Numbered from the stretch's first letter, positions 28,401 to 41,900 are shown. The stretch is 64,000 bases of DNA from Pseudomonas nitroreducens (GCF_024170165.1 NZ_JALJXP010000014.1:118984-182983), one strand, 5' to 3'. Numbers and translations: made by a program. The notes: a model not told the origin generated them from the sequence alone.

Positions 28401-28945
28401 ACGCCGGCATCGAGCTGGCCGACTGGCTCGGCGGCCTGCGTCGCAACGCCGACGGCCAGCTCGCCAGCCTGCAACTGGTCAGCGGCAAGCTGCATGAAGG
28501 CAAGGGCTACAAATGGCATGGGTTGGTGCGCCCGTGGGCGCGCCACCTGGCGCTGCAGCTGTGCGGAGAGCCGGTGACCAGCGTGCTGGTCGGCCTGACC
28601 GGCACGCTGGAGTTACCGCCGCTGCCGGCGCAGGAAGCCCGCGCCGAACTGGATGCGTTGATGGATGCCTGGTTCCAGGGCATGAGCCGCCCGCTGCCGG
28701 TCGCCTGCAAGGCGGCGTTCGCCTGGCTGGCCGCTGGCGATGACGAAGACCGCGCGGCCCGCGAGGCTGCCAAGCGCTATGACGGCGGCTTCAACCTGAG
28801 CGGCGAGGCGGCGTCTTCTCCGGCGCTGGCGCGGGTCTACCCGGACTTCGCCGCGCTCAATGCCAGCGACGAATTCGCTGCCTGGGCGGAAAAACTGTAC
28901 GGACCGCTGTTCGCGATTCTGCAGCGCAAGGAGGAGGCCGTATGA
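25478..28945 (+). CDS. recC: exodeoxyribonuclease V gamma subunit RecC
   Basis: A 1155-residue RecC, close to the E. coli subunit in length. RecC splits the DNA duplex and recognises Chi in the RecBCD helicase-nuclease. It shows the family N-terminus (MVIHGNHPEALRDLL, then EVILVQSNGIAQWLKLALG), the ExoV_gamma core (VVVFGISAMPAQTVEAL; VIVMVPDINPYAPHIEAVF) and a C-terminal region with CLLGMNDGDYPR. I used the ATG at 25478 (GGAG six bp upstream); the open frame extends further left without family sequence. It overlaps recB by 4 bp. Confidence 0.96.
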   Translation: MTEQRLTPGLMVIHGNHPEALRDLLVQWMSRHPLAPLENEVILVQSNGIAQWLKLALGRDVADGGCGVTAALDVQLPAQFLWRAYRGALGRDEIPEVSVLDKGPLTWRLMRLLPTLLARDEFATLQRFLADDADLRKRHQLAERLADLFDQYQVYRADWLEDWSRGVDQLRLANGGVRELETDNRWQAALWRALLDDVGPEGLATSRAGVHGRFIEKLKNAGNLLPNLPRRVVVFGISAMPAQTVEALAVLARHAQVLLCVHNPCRHHWADIVADKDLLRHEYRRQRRRAGTPELLSDDQQHQYAQPLLAAWGKQGRDYINLLDQYDDPESYRARLGAVSNGRIDLFSEVEPGSLLGQLQDDILELRPLNETREHWPAVDPQADDSVRFHVAHSAQREVEILHDQLLARFDADPTLRPRDVIVMVPDINPYAPHIEAVFGQIGRDDKRFIPYTLADQGQRGREPLLVALEHLLRLPDSRFAVSEILDLLDVAAVRARFGLADADLPLLRRWIDGAGVRWGLDGQQRERLGLPAAAEANSWRFGLRRMLLGFAVGEGDAFQGIQPYAEIGGLDAAALGPLAGLLGALEKACDLLAEDADAATWVQRLRNLLEDFFQVTDDHDELLRQKLVDLLDDWLKTCEYACFTDLLPLSVVREAWLGGLDAGGLNQRFLAGAVSFCTLMPMRAIPFQLVCLLGMNDGDYPRPQSPLDFDLMRNDYRPGDRSRREDDRYLLLEALLSARRQLYVSWVGRSIRDNSERPPSVLVGQLRDHLAAGWHGTDGSGLLHGLTLEHPLQPFSRAYFDAPSGQGIDGLYTYAREWRDVHREHEGEANDAPLSPPVLDAPIGLRVLSDFLANPVGAFFLQRLKVRFGEEQLTGQDEEPFELNGLDVWQLQFELCERLRPWVEQHWQADQLAGQLSAQVERLRREGRLPLAAFGDFSAQALVAPLHDLLARYREQLEHWSQVEDEQRELDHQHAGIELADWLGGLRRNADGQLASLQLVSGKLHEGKGYKWHGLVRPWARHLALQLCGEPVTSVLVGLTGTLELPPLPAQEARAELDALMDAWFQGMSRPLPVACKAAFAWLAAGDDEDRAAREAAKRYDGGFNLSGEAASSPALARVYPDFAALNASDEFAAWAEKLYGPLFAILQRKEEAV

Positions 28946-31900
28946 GTGCCGTCGAGCTCAACCCTCTCGACTTCCCGCTGCATGGCAGCCGGCTGATCGA
29001 GGCCAGCGCCGGCACCGGCAAGACCTTCACCATCGCCTTGCTCTACGTGCGCCTGGTCCTCGACCACGGCGGCGAGCAAGCCGCCTTCGGCCGGCCGCTG
29101 AGCCCGCCGGAAATCCTCGTGGTGACTTTCACCGAAGCTGCGACCCAGGAACTGCGCGAGCGTATCCGCGCGCGCCTGGGTGAGGCCGCGCGTTGCTTTG
29201 CCGAGCCCGAACAGAAGCACGACGGCCTGCTGGTGAAGCTGCGCGACAGCTACGCCGCCGAGCGCTGGCCCGGCTGTGCACGCCTGCTACGGCTGGCCGC
29301 CGAATGGATGGACGAGGCCGCCGTCTCCACCATCCACAGCTGGTGCTACCGCATGCTGCGCGAGCACGCCTTTGACAGCGGCAGCCTGTTCACCCAGGAC
29401 CTCGCCGCCGACCAGAGCGAACTGCTCGCCGAAGCCGTGCGCGACTACTGGCGGCGCAACTTCTACCCGCTGGGCGTGGCGGCGGCCAACGCCGTGCGCC
29501 ATTGCTACGCCGGCCCCGAGGCGCTGGCCCGTGCCCTGCAACCGTTGCTGGCGGCGCAGGAGGCCGGCTTCCGCTACGCCGACCAGCCGCTGACGGCCCC
29601 GGCCTCGCTGGCCGAACTGCTGGAGGACACCGGCCGGTTCTACGATGAACTCGCTGCTGCCGAAGCGCACGCCCGTGAAGCCTGGGCGGCGGATCGCCAG
29701 GGCGTCGCCGAACTGCTGCGCAACCTGCGCGGCGAACTCAACGGCAACAGCTACCGCGGCAAGGATGACGACGCCGTGTTCGCCGGCTGGATCGAAGCGC
29801 TGGATGCCTGGAGCGAAGGCGCCGATGCACCGGACAACCTTGCCAAATTCGGCCAGACGCGGATCAAGGTGAAAGCCAAGGCCGTGGTGCCGGAGCACCC
29901 GGCGCTGCTGGCCATCGATGCCTGGGTCGAGCGCTCCGAGCAGCGCCCGGAGATCGCCCCGCAACTGCTGCTGCACGCCCTCGGCGAAGTACGGCACAAC
30001 CTCGAAGTGGAAAAGCAGAAGCGCGCTGAACTGGGCTTCGATGACCTGCTGGTGCGCCTCGATCGCGCCCTGGCCGGCAGCGGCGGCGAGCGGCTGGCCG
30101 AACGTATCCGTGAGCAGTTCCCGATCGCGCTGATCGATGAATTCCAGGATACCGACCCGCTGCAGTACCGCATCTTCGAACGCGTCTACCGCATTTCGGA
30201 GAACCCGAGGAACCTCGGGCTGTTCATGATCGGCGACCCCAAACAGGCGATCTACGCCTTCCGCGGCGCCGATATCCACACCTACCTGCGCGCTCGCGCC
30301 GCGACGGCCGGGCGGCACTACACGCTGGGTACCAACTACCGCTCCACGCTGGCGATGGTCAATGCCGCCAACCGCTGTTTCCTGTTTGCCGAAGGCCACC
30401 CGCGCGGCGCGTTCCGCTTCGCCGTGGAAGGGCAGGAAAACCCGGTGCCGTTCCTCAACGTCGAAGCACGTGGCCGCGATGAAACACTGTTGCTGGAAGG
30501 CAGCGAAGCACCGGCCATGACCTTCTGGCAGTTGGAGAAAGGCGGCGAAGTCTGCCGTTCCGGTGAGTACCGCGAGGCAATGGCGGCGAGCAGCGCCAGT
30601 GCCATACAGCGCTGGCTCAGCTCTGCGCAGAGCGGCTTCCGTGACGCCGATGGCCAGTGGCGTGCGCTGCGTCCGGCGGATATCGCCATCCTCGTGCGTG
30701 GCCGCAGCGAGGCCGAAGCCGTGCGCAGCGAGTTGGCAAGGCGCCGGCTGGCCAGCGTCTACCTGTCCGACCGCGACTCGGTGTTCGACAGCCCCGAAGC
30801 CGTCGACCTGCTGCACTGGCTGCGCGCCTGCGCCGATCCCGGTGACGATGGCGCCCTGCGCATCGCCCTGGCGACCCGCAGCCTGGCGCTGGACTGGGCG
30901 ACCCTGGAGCGGCTGAACCAGGATGAGCGCTTCTGGGAAAACATGGTGCTGCGCTTCCGTGACTACCGCATGCTCTGGCAGCAGCAAGGCGTGCTGCCGA
31001 TGCTGCGCCGCCTGCTCGCCGACTTCGCCCTGCCGGCGCGCCTGCTGCGCGAAACCGACGGCGAACGCAGCCTGACCAACCTGCTGCACCTGGCCGAATG
31101 GCTGCAGCGCGAGGCCGTGGAGCTGGACGGCGAACACGCCCTGCTGCGGGTGCTCGCCGAGCAGCTGGAGAGTCCGTCCAGCGAGGAAATCCTCCGCCTG
31201 GAGAGCGACGCCGACCTGATCAAGGTGGTGACCATCCACAAGTCCAAGGGCCTGGAGTACCCGCTGGTGCTGCTGCCCTTCATCTGCACCTGGCGCGAAC
31301 TGGACGGCAAGAGCGGTACGCCGCCGAGCTTCCAGTCCGGCGAGTCGCGGGTGGTCGAACTGTCCCGCGACAAGGAGCTGGCCAAGGCCGCCTTCCAGCT
31401 GGCCAACGACGAGCGCCTGAGCGAGGACATGCGCCTGCTCTACGTGGCCCTGACCCGTGCGCGCCACGCTGTTTGGCTGGGCATGGCGCCGCTGGTGATG
31501 AGCAACAGCAGGAACCCGGAACTGCACAAGGGCGCCATGGGCTACCTGCTCGGCGGCGGCAACGCGCTGAGCGTCGAGGACGTGAGCGCACGCCTGGGCG
31601 AGTTGCAGGCCGGCCAGGCGGAAATCGCCCTGGAGCCGGTGCCGGAAGTCCGCAGCGAACTCTTCGTCGGCGCACCGGCCGGCGAGCTGGGCGCCGCCCG
31701 CGAACCGCGTCGCCGGGTGGCGGAGAAATGGTGGATCGCCAGCTATTCCGCGCTGGCCAATCTGGCGTCCGCGGGGGCCACCGAGGACGACAGCGACATC
31801 GCCCCGGCGCCGGCCGCCGACGAACCCATCAGCGCCGGCGAAGACCTGCTGCGCGAAAGCAGCCTGGAAGAGCACCGGGAACTGGAAGCCGTGCCCGCGC

Positions 31901-32628
31901 CCTTCAGCCTGCACGCCTTCCCGCGTGGCGCGAACCCCGGCAGCTTCCTTCATGGCCTGCTCGAGTGGGCTGCCGACGAAGGCTTCAACCCCGACGAAGC
32001 AGCGCTGCGCGACCAGATCGCCCGGCGCTGCACCGTACGCGGCTGGAAAGAGTGGATCGAGCCGCTCACCGGCTGGCTCGGCCAGTACCTGCGCACGGCT
32101 TTCCGCGTCCCCGATGCGGCGCCGGTCAGCCTGGCCGGGCTGATCACCTTCCAGAAGGAAATGGAGTTCTGGTTCGCCACCCGCCACGTCGATACCCTGC
32201 GCCTCGACGCCGCCGTGATCCGCCATACCCTCGGCGGCGTGGCGCGGCCGACGCTGCAGGCCAACCTGCTCAACGGCATGCTCAAGGGCTTCATCGACCT
32301 GGTGTTCGAGCACGAGGGCCGCTACTACGTGGCCGACTACAAATCCAACTGGCTGGGCGCCGACGACCAGGCCTACACGCAAGAGGCGCTGCGCGAGGCG
32401 CTGCTGGAGCACCGCTACGACCTGCAGTACGCGCTCTACCTGTTCGCCCTGCACCGGCTGCTGCAGGCGCGCCTGCCCGACTATGACTACGACCGCCACA
32501 TCGGAGGCGCGATGTACCTGTTCCTGCGCGGCAGTTCCTCGACGACCCAGGGCATGTACCTGGAGCGTCCGCCGAAGGCGCTGATGGACGAGCTGGACTG
32601 CCTGTTCCGCGCGGAGGTGCCGGCATGA
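28942..32628 (+). CDS. recB: exodeoxyribonuclease V beta subunit RecB
   Basis: A 1228-residue UvrD-like 3'-5' helicase fused to the C-terminal nuclease domain. It shows Walker A EASAGTGKTFT (Lys27), ALIDEFQDTDPLQYRIF (Walker B), GDPKQAIYAFRGAD and VVTIHKSKGLEYPLV motifs. The nuclease site VADYKSNWLG has Asp1132 and Lys1134 intact, so this is a full helicase-nuclease rather than a helicase-only form. The start overlaps recC (ATGAG) and the stop overlaps recD, giving a translationally coupled recCBD operon. Confidence 0.97.
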   Translation: MSAVELNPLDFPLHGSRLIEASAGTGKTFTIALLYVRLVLDHGGEQAAFGRPLSPPEILVVTFTEAATQELRERIRARLGEAARCFAEPEQKHDGLLVKLRDSYAAERWPGCARLLRLAAEWMDEAAVSTIHSWCYRMLREHAFDSGSLFTQDLAADQSELLAEAVRDYWRRNFYPLGVAAANAVRHCYAGPEALARALQPLLAAQEAGFRYADQPLTAPASLAELLEDTGRFYDELAAAEAHAREAWAADRQGVAELLRNLRGELNGNSYRGKDDDAVFAGWIEALDAWSEGADAPDNLAKFGQTRIKVKAKAVVPEHPALLAIDAWVERSEQRPEIAPQLLLHALGEVRHNLEVEKQKRAELGFDDLLVRLDRALAGSGGERLAERIREQFPIALIDEFQDTDPLQYRIFERVYRISENPRNLGLFMIGDPKQAIYAFRGADIHTYLRARAATAGRHYTLGTNYRSTLAMVNAANRCFLFAEGHPRGAFRFAVEGQENPVPFLNVEARGRDETLLLEGSEAPAMTFWQLEKGGEVCRSGEYREAMAASSASAIQRWLSSAQSGFRDADGQWRALRPADIAILVRGRSEAEAVRSELARRRLASVYLSDRDSVFDSPEAVDLLHWLRACADPGDDGALRIALATRSLALDWATLERLNQDERFWENMVLRFRDYRMLWQQQGVLPMLRRLLADFALPARLLRETDGERSLTNLLHLAEWLQREAVELDGEHALLRVLAEQLESPSSEEILRLESDADLIKVVTIHKSKGLEYPLVLLPFICTWRELDGKSGTPPSFQSGESRVVELSRDKELAKAAFQLANDERLSEDMRLLYVALTRARHAVWLGMAPLVMSNSRNPELHKGAMGYLLGGGNALSVEDVSARLGELQAGQAEIALEPVPEVRSELFVGAPAGELGAAREPRRRVAEKWWIASYSALANLASAGATEDDSDIAPAPAADEPISAGEDLLRESSLEEHRELEAVPAPFSLHAFPRGANPGSFLHGLLEWAADEGFNPDEAALRDQIARRCTVRGWKEWIEPLTGWLGQYLRTAFRVPDAAPVSLAGLITFQKEMEFWFATRHVDTLRLDAAVIRHTLGGVARPTLQANLLNGMLKGFIDLVFEHEGRYYVADYKSNWLGADDQAYTQEALREALLEHRYDLQYALYLFALHRLLQARLPDYDYDRHIGGAMYLFLRGSSSTTQGMYLERPPKALMDELDCLFRAEVPA

Positions 32629-34649
32629 GGAACAGTGCTGAAATGCTCGAACTGATCGGCCGCTGGGCCGAGTGCGGCTGGCTGCGCGAGCTGGACCGCG
32701 CTTTCGCGATCTTCCTCGTCGAGCGCGCGCCGGACGCCAATCCGCTGCTGATCCTCGCCGCCGCCCTGGCCAGTCACCAGCTCGGCCGTGGACACGTCTG
32801 CCTCGACCTGGAAGCGACGCTGGCGGACAGCCGCTTCGCCCTGTCGCTGCCGCCCGAGGGCGACTCGACCAAGGACGTACCGGAGCTGCCCAGCGTGCTG
32901 CTTGACGGCTTCGATCTGGAGGCCTGGCGTGCCGTGCTGAACGATCCGCGCCTGGTCGGCGACGGTCCGGGCGATACCCCGCTGGTGCTGTCCGGCCGTC
33001 GTCTGTATCTGCGCCGTTACTGGCAGTACGAGCGCGAAGTGCGCGCCGGTATCGACCAGCGTCTGCAACAGGGCGCTGCGCTGCGTGCCGGGTTGCCTGC
33101 GGCACAGCTGCGCCAGGCGCTGGATGCGCTGTTCCCGAAAAAAACCGGCGCGCCCGCGGACTGGCAGAAACTTGCCTGCGCGCTGGTCGCCGGCAACGCC
33201 TTCGGCATCGTCACCGGCGGCCCCGGCACCGGCAAGACGACCACCGTGGTGAAACTGTTGGCCCTGCTGCAAAGCCTGGCACTGGGGGAGGGCGGCCGGC
33301 CGCTGCGCATCCGCCTGGCCGCGCCCACCGGCAAGGCCGCCGCGCGTCTCAACGAATCCATCGCCGGCGCGGTGCAGCGCCTCGACCTCGCCGGGCTGGC
33401 CAATGGCGAGGCGGCGCGGGAGGCGATCCCGACGGAAGTCACCACGCTGCACCGCCTGCTCGGCAGCCGCCCGGACACCCGCCAGTTCCGCCACCACGCC
33501 GGCAACCCGCTGGCGCTGGAGCTGCTGGTGGTGGACGAAGCCTCGATGGTCGACCTGGAAATGATGGCCTCGCTGCTCGCCGCACTGCCGCCGCGCGCAC
33601 GGCTGATCCTGCTCGGCGACAAGGATCAGCTGGCCTCGGTGGAAGCCGGCGCGGTGCTCGGCGAGCTGTGCAGCCGCGCCCGCGAAGGCCACTACCGCCC
33701 GGCCACCCGCGACTGGCTGGAAGCGGTAACCGGCGAATCGATTGACGCTACGCTGCTGGACACCTCCGGCAGCGACCTCGACCAGGCGGTGGCCATGCTC
33801 CGCCACAGCCACCGCTTCAGCGCCGACAGCGGCATCGGCCAGTTGGCCGAAGCGGTCAATGCCGGCGCTATCCCGGCCTTGCGCCAGGTGTGGAAGGCGC
33901 AGCACGAGGACCTCGCCCGTATCGCCGTGGACGCCCGGGAAACCCGCAGCCTGCGTGATCTGGTGATCGATGGCGGGCGCGGCGGCGACCTGTTCGGCCC
34001 GGTCGGTTACGCCCACTACCTGCGCGTGGTCAGCGGCGCGCGCCCGGCGGACAGCGCCGGTCAGGCGGCGCTGGATGCCTGGGCCAGGACGGTGCTGGAA
34101 GCCCACGGCCAGTTCCAGTTGCTCTGCGCATTGCGTCGCGGGCCATGGGGTGTGGAAGGGTTGAACAGCCTGATCGGCGACCTGTTGCAACGCGAAGGAT
34201 TGATTCCCTCGGCGAGCGGCTGGTTCGCCGGTCGTCCGGTGCTGGTCACCCGCAACGACTACGGCCTCGGGCTGATGAACGGCGACATCGGCATCACCCT
34301 GGCGCTGCCGCAGACGGCCGACGACGGCTCGGTGCGCTGGGTGGCGCGCGTGGCCTTCCCGGCGGGCGACGGCACCGACGCCATCCGCTGGATCCTGCCC
34401 AGCCGCCTGCAGGCGGTGGAAACCGTGTTCGCCATGACCGTGCACAAGTCCCAGGGCTCGGAGTTTACCCACGCCGCGTTGCTGCTGCCCGACAGCCTCA
34501 ACCCCATCCTCACCCGCGAGCTGGTCTACACCGGCATCACCCGGGCACGGAAGTGGTTCACCCTGGCCAGCGCCGGGCGTGGCTGGCAGGTGCTGGAAGC
34601 GGCGACGGAACGGCGGGTGCAGCGGGCGAGCGGGTTGCTGGATGGTTGA
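32625..34649 (+). CDS. recD: exodeoxyribonuclease V alpha subunit RecD
   Basis: A 674-residue 5'-3' SF1B helicase subunit of RecBCD. The N-terminal ~190 residues form the RecB-contacting domain. Helicase motifs follow: GGPGTGKTTTVVKLL (Lys204), LVVDEASMVDLEMM, LLGDKDQLASVEAGAVLGEL and, near the C-terminus, AMTVHKSQGSEFTHAALLLP. Length is close to the usual RecD. It overlaps recB by 4 bp and ends the operon; 92 bp separate it from the next gene, pvrS. Confidence 0.95.
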   Translation: MRNSAEMLELIGRWAECGWLRELDRAFAIFLVERAPDANPLLILAAALASHQLGRGHVCLDLEATLADSRFALSLPPEGDSTKDVPELPSVLLDGFDLEAWRAVLNDPRLVGDGPGDTPLVLSGRRLYLRRYWQYEREVRAGIDQRLQQGAALRAGLPAAQLRQALDALFPKKTGAPADWQKLACALVAGNAFGIVTGGPGTGKTTTVVKLLALLQSLALGEGGRPLRIRLAAPTGKAAARLNESIAGAVQRLDLAGLANGEAAREAIPTEVTTLHRLLGSRPDTRQFRHHAGNPLALELLVVDEASMVDLEMMASLLAALPPRARLILLGDKDQLASVEAGAVLGELCSRAREGHYRPATRDWLEAVTGESIDATLLDTSGSDLDQAVAMLRHSHRFSADSGIGQLAEAVNAGAIPALRQVWKAQHEDLARIAVDARETRSLRDLVIDGGRGGDLFGPVGYAHYLRVVSGARPADSAGQAALDAWARTVLEAHGQFQLLCALRRGPWGVEGLNSLIGDLLQREGLIPSASGWFAGRPVLVTRNDYGLGLMNGDIGITLALPQTADDGSVRWVARVAFPAGDGTDAIRWILPSRLQAVETVFAMTVHKSQGSEFTHAALLLPDSLNPILTRELVYTGITRARKWFTLASAGRGWQVLEAATERRVQRASGLLDG

Positions 34650-34690
34650 GGGCTGAGCCTGGTTGAGCGACGGCTCGCATTTCCACGCTT

Positions 34691-34708
34691 TTTAGATTTG
34701 TCTGATGT
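34691..34708 (+). promoter_or_regulatory. RcsB-box-like element upstream of pvrS
   Basis: TTTAGATTTGTCTGATGT, ending 33 bp before the pvrS ATG. The core TTAGA-N4-TCTGA is an imperfect inverted repeat with the half-site spacing of enterobacterial RcsB boxes. It matches 16 of 18 positions of the element at 43146-43163 upstream of the fimbrial operon. Confidence 0.5.
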
Positions 34709-34741
34709 CCGCCTGGCCCGCTTTTCGCCAGGCTGGCGGCC

Positions 34742-37566
<2,825 letters not shown>

Positions 37567-37588
<22 letters not shown>

Positions 37589-38763
37589 TCGTCGAAGACC
37601 AGCCCTTCCAGCGCGAGTACCTGCTCAACCTGTTCCGCGATCAGGGCGTTGTGCACCTGCATGCCGCCGAAGACGGCGCCGAGGCGCTGCGCTGGCTGGA
37701 GCAGGAACGCTTCGACCTGGTGGTCAGTGACCTGATGATGCCCGGACTGGACGGCGTGCAACTGATCCAGCGGCTCGCCACGCTGAGCCAGCCGCCGCTG
37801 CTGGCGATCATGAGCACCTCCTCGCGCACGCTGATGGGCAGTGCCTGCATGGTGGCCCGTGCCCACGGCATCACCGTGCTGGAGCAGATCGCCAAGCCCG
37901 CCAGTGCTCCGGTGGTCCGCCGCCTGCTGGAGAAGCTCGTCTCGCGTCTGGAACGCGAGGATCAGCGCCGCGCGCCGAGCATTCCCGCCCCCAGCCGCGA
38001 AGAGCTGGAGCAGGCCCTTGCGCAGCGGCAGCTGTGCGCCTGGTTCCAGCCCAAGGCCTCGCTGATCGACGGGCGCATCGTCGCCGCGGAAGCGCTGGTG
38101 CGCTGGGAGCATCCGCGCCATGGCGTGCTGCACCCCGGCAGTTTCATGCCTGCGCTGACCGCTGCGGGCCTGGACGAAGCGCTGCTCTGGACGGTGCTGG
38201 AACAGGCGCTGGAGGTCCAGGCGGACTGGGGCCGGCTGGGGTTCCACCTGTCGGTGGCGGTGAACCTGCCGACCTACTTGCTGGACGATCCCGAGCTGCC
38301 GGATCGGCTTTCCGCCTTCGTTGCCGCCCGTGGCGGTGTGCCGGCGCAGATCGTCTTCGAGCTGCTCGAATGCAGCAGCACGGCGACCCCGGCCAACTAC
38401 TACGCCGGCACCTGCCGCCTGCGCATGAAGGGCTTCGGCCTGGCCCAGGACGATTTCGGCCAGGGCTACAGTTCGCTGTACAACCTGGTGTCGACGCCCT
38501 TCACGGAGTTGAAGATCGACCGCGCGCTGGTGCATGGCTGCGTGGATGACGAAGGGCTCGCGGCGGCGCTGGAGAGCATCGTCAAGCTCGGCCGGCAGCT
38601 GGGACTGGAAGTGATAGCCGAGGGCGTCGAGCACCCTGATGAGCTGGCCCTGCTGCGCCGACTGCGCTGCGATTGCGCCCAGGGCTTCCTGTTTTCCGAA
38701 GCGGTACCGCCTGCGGTGTTCACTCGCCAACTGCTCCAGGAGCGCTCCGTCATGGCCCATTGA
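37567..38763 (+). CDS. pvrR: response regulator with EAL phosphodiesterase domain, PvrR-like
   Basis: A 398-residue protein: receiver domain (ILIVEDQPFQREYLL; phospho-acceptor Asp55 in VVSDLMMPGLDG) joined to an EAL domain that hydrolyses c-di-GMP. Catalytic motifs look intact: AAEALVRWEHP, VAVNLPTY, FELLE, QDDFGQGYSSL, ELKIDR, VIAEGVE and CAQGFLF. In PA14, PvrR represses CupD fimbriae and biofilm phenotypes. The ATG at 37567 overlaps the end of pvrS by 22 bp; upstream in-frame codons fall inside pvrS. This is RocR-like in architecture as well, so the name rests on synteny. Confidence 0.82.
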
Positions 38764-38852
38764 CTCACGTCAGGCACAGCGCCGATGCCTGGACGCCCGG
38801 CGGCCACTGCGCGGCCCACGGGTCGCCTAATGCCGTACTCACATCTAGTCTG

Positions 38853-38886
38853 CTGGTATCCGGCGGGACTTCTGGTATCCGGCGGG
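38853..38886 (+). repeat. 15-bp direct repeat upstream of rcsC
   Basis: CTGGTATCCGGCGGG occurs at 38853-38867 and again at 38872-38886, 19 bp apart start to start, in the gap between pvrR and rcsC. It may be a regulatory tandem site or a slippage product. Confidence 0.7.
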
Positions 38887-38924
38887 TTTTTCGCCGCCCC
38901 TTTCAGCGACACCGGATGCTTTGC

Positions 38925-41900
38925 ATGAAGGAACATGACCACGGCTCGATTCGCAAACTGGCCAGCACTTCGCTGCGCCTGAACGTCGTGCTGCTGTGCG
39001 CCGTCTCCCTCGCCCTGATGCTGGTGGGCGCCTGCTACTGGGCGCTCGGCCGGGTGGTGCAGGAAGAGCGCGACAAGGTGCATTTCCACTTCAGCCGGCT
39101 GGTGGGGGACATCCACGAGCACGAGGCCTTCCTCAACCGCATCGCCCTGCAGAGCGATGAGTCCACCCAGCGCCGGGATATGGACGTGATCCCGCTGCAG
39201 CGGCGCATGCTGATCCGCGAAAACGGCATGGAGATCCACGAAGGGCGCGAGTTTTCCTTCGCCATGTCCTTCACCCTGGCGCAACAGGTGCGTCACGCCA
39301 GCCCGACCGACAAGCCCGGCACCTTCTCCTTCGGCGTGATGCTGGCCAACTTCTACAGCAGCTACTGGAGCACCTCGTCCTTCCCGTCGCCGCAGGTACT
39401 GGTGCTCGATCTGCATGGCCCCACCAGCCTCGCGGTGCCCTCCATCGGCAACTTCCGCGGACAACGGCCCCTGACCCGGCGCAATTACCTGCCGGTGATC
39501 GAAAGCGTGCGCGAGGCACTGGAAGAGCGTTCGCCCAAGCGCAGCGACACACAGGTGCACTGGGCGCAGGCCCAGTCCTACACCGGTGGCGACAGCCGTG
39601 AACTGCTGGCCTATGTCAGCCTCGACCTGCCCGATGCGCTGTGGTGGGAGTCGGACCTGGACCGCCGCGTCGTCGCCGTCTCGCTGCTGGACCTGGGACG
39701 GATCAACGACCTCGAACAGGTGCTCGACCGGCCGGTGTTCGACGAGCTGGAACTGATCTCGCCCGGCGGGCAGGTGCTGATCGATTTTCCCGGCGGTGAA
39801 AAGGATTACCACGACGGCCTGAACGTCAGCGCCGACGGCTTGGTGTTCAAGGTGCGCAGCGAGTTCAGTGGCGGCTGGACCGCGCTCTATCGCCTGAGCT
39901 ACGCGAGCTTCTTCCGCTATGCCAAGTGGGAGTTCATCGGCGCCCTGGCGCTGATCCTCGGCAGCCTGGCCGGTGGCTGGTTCGCCATTCGCTGGTACTC
40001 CCGGCGGGTGATCCTGCCCGCGCGCCGCGCGCACCTGGAGATAGTCGAGAGCGACGCCTTCAGCCGTGCGGTGATCCAGACTGCGCCGGTGGCACTCTGC
40101 GTGCTGCGCCACGGCAGCCACCAGGTGGTGATGCAGAACCGCCTGGCCGAGCAGTGGCTGGGCGATGCCGAGGCCATCCAGCGCATCAGCCGGGACTGGG
40201 ACCTGAGCGGAAGGCTCGGCGAGAAGAATGCCGAGCTGGTCTTCGAAGTGGAGGGGCGCACCCTGCACGCCAGCTTCGCGCCGACCCGCTACCACGGCGA
40301 GAACGTGGTGCTCTGCGCCTTCAACGACATCAGCGCGCACAAGCAGGCGCAGCAGATACTGGCCGACGCCAAGCTTTCGGCAGACGCCGCCAGCGAGGCC
40401 AAGTCGCTGTTCCTCGCCACCATGAGCCACGAAATCCGCACGCCGCTCTATGGCGTGCTGGGCACTCTGGAACTGCTCGGCCTCACGGAAGTGACCGGCC
40501 AGCAGCGCGACTACCTGGCCACCATCCAGCGCTCGTCCTCGATGCTGCTGCAGCTGATCAGCGACATCCTCGACGTGTCCAAGATCGAAGCCGGGCAAAT
40601 GGCCCTGGAGGCGGGCGAATTCAACCCGCTGGAGCTGGCCGAGGACGTGGTCGCCGGGTACTCCGGGGTGGCCGAGGGCAAGGAGCTGCAGCTGTATGCC
40701 TGCATCGACACGAGCGTGCCGGGCCTGGTGCGCGGCGATGCCGCGCGCATCCGGCAGATACTCGCCAACCTGCTGAGCAACGCGCTGAAATTCACCGACA
40801 TCGGCCGTGTGGTGCTGCGCCTGCGCACCGTAACCGGGGAGAACGGCGAGACGGCCCTGCAGTGGCAGGTGACGGACACCGGCATCGGTATGTCCGAAGC
40901 ACAGCAGCAGCGTCTTTTCGAACCCTTCTACCAGGCCCACGGCCACGAGCACACGGTCAGTGGAACAGGCCTCGGCCTGTCGATCTGCGCGCGGTTGAGC
41001 GAGCTGATGGGCGGCCAGCTTCGCGTGGTGAGCGAAACCGGGCTGGGCAGCAGCTTCACCTTCACCCTGGCGCTGCCGGTACTGGAGCGCGCCCAGCCGC
41101 TGGCCGATGGGGCGCAGCTGCTGTCGCAACCGGTCTATGTGCGGGCGCCGGTGAAGGAGCTGGCACAGAGCCTGGGCGCCTGGATCGACTGCTGGGGTGG
41201 CGCTGCGCTGGTGCAGGACGAACTGCCAGGGGAGCTGCCGGCCGGTGCCGTGCTGCTGGACCTGCTCGAAGCCGGCAAGGACGAAGTGCTCTGGAGCGGC
41301 CCGCGGGTCTGCGCGCTGGCCGAGGCCGGCGTGCAGCCGCAGGCCTCGGCGCGGGGATGGGAGGTGAACCTCTTCCACCTGGCCGGTATCGCCCAGGCCC
41401 TGCGCCTGGCGCAGCAGGGCGGTAGCGGCGAGACCCGCCAGCCGCCCCGTGCCGCGCGGCTGGGCAAGCTCGGCCTGCGGGTGCTGGTGGCCGAGGACAA
41501 CCCGATCAACCAGGCGCTGCTCAAGGAGCAGCTCGAGGAACTGGGCTGTCGTGTCACCCTCACCAGCAATGGCCGCGAAGCCTTGCAGCGCTGGGCACCC
41601 GGCGCCTTCGACGCGCTGCTGACCGATGTGAACATGCCGCTGATGAATGGCTACGAACTGGTGGGCGAACTGCGCCGCCACGATAGCTGGTTGCCGATCA
41701 TCGGCGTCACCGCCAATGCCCTGCGCGAGGAGGGCGAGCGCTGCATGACGGTGGGTATGAACGCCTGGCTGGTCAAGCCGATCAGCCTGCGCACCCTGCA
41801 TGACGGGCTACTGAAAGTGTGCGGCCATGCGCTGAGCGGGGTGCTGGAAAGCGAAGCTGAGCCTGAGGTGCTGGCGCCGGATGAGATCCAGGTCTCCGAG

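Noticed and set aside
29287..33105. A 1272-residue minus-strand frame over recB
   Set aside because: Antisense of recB/recD, no recognisable motif.
38466..41801. A 1111-residue open frame on the minus strand across the rcsC-like gene
   Set aside because: Shadow of a real kinase gene with clear HisKA/HATPase/receiver motifs on the plus strand.
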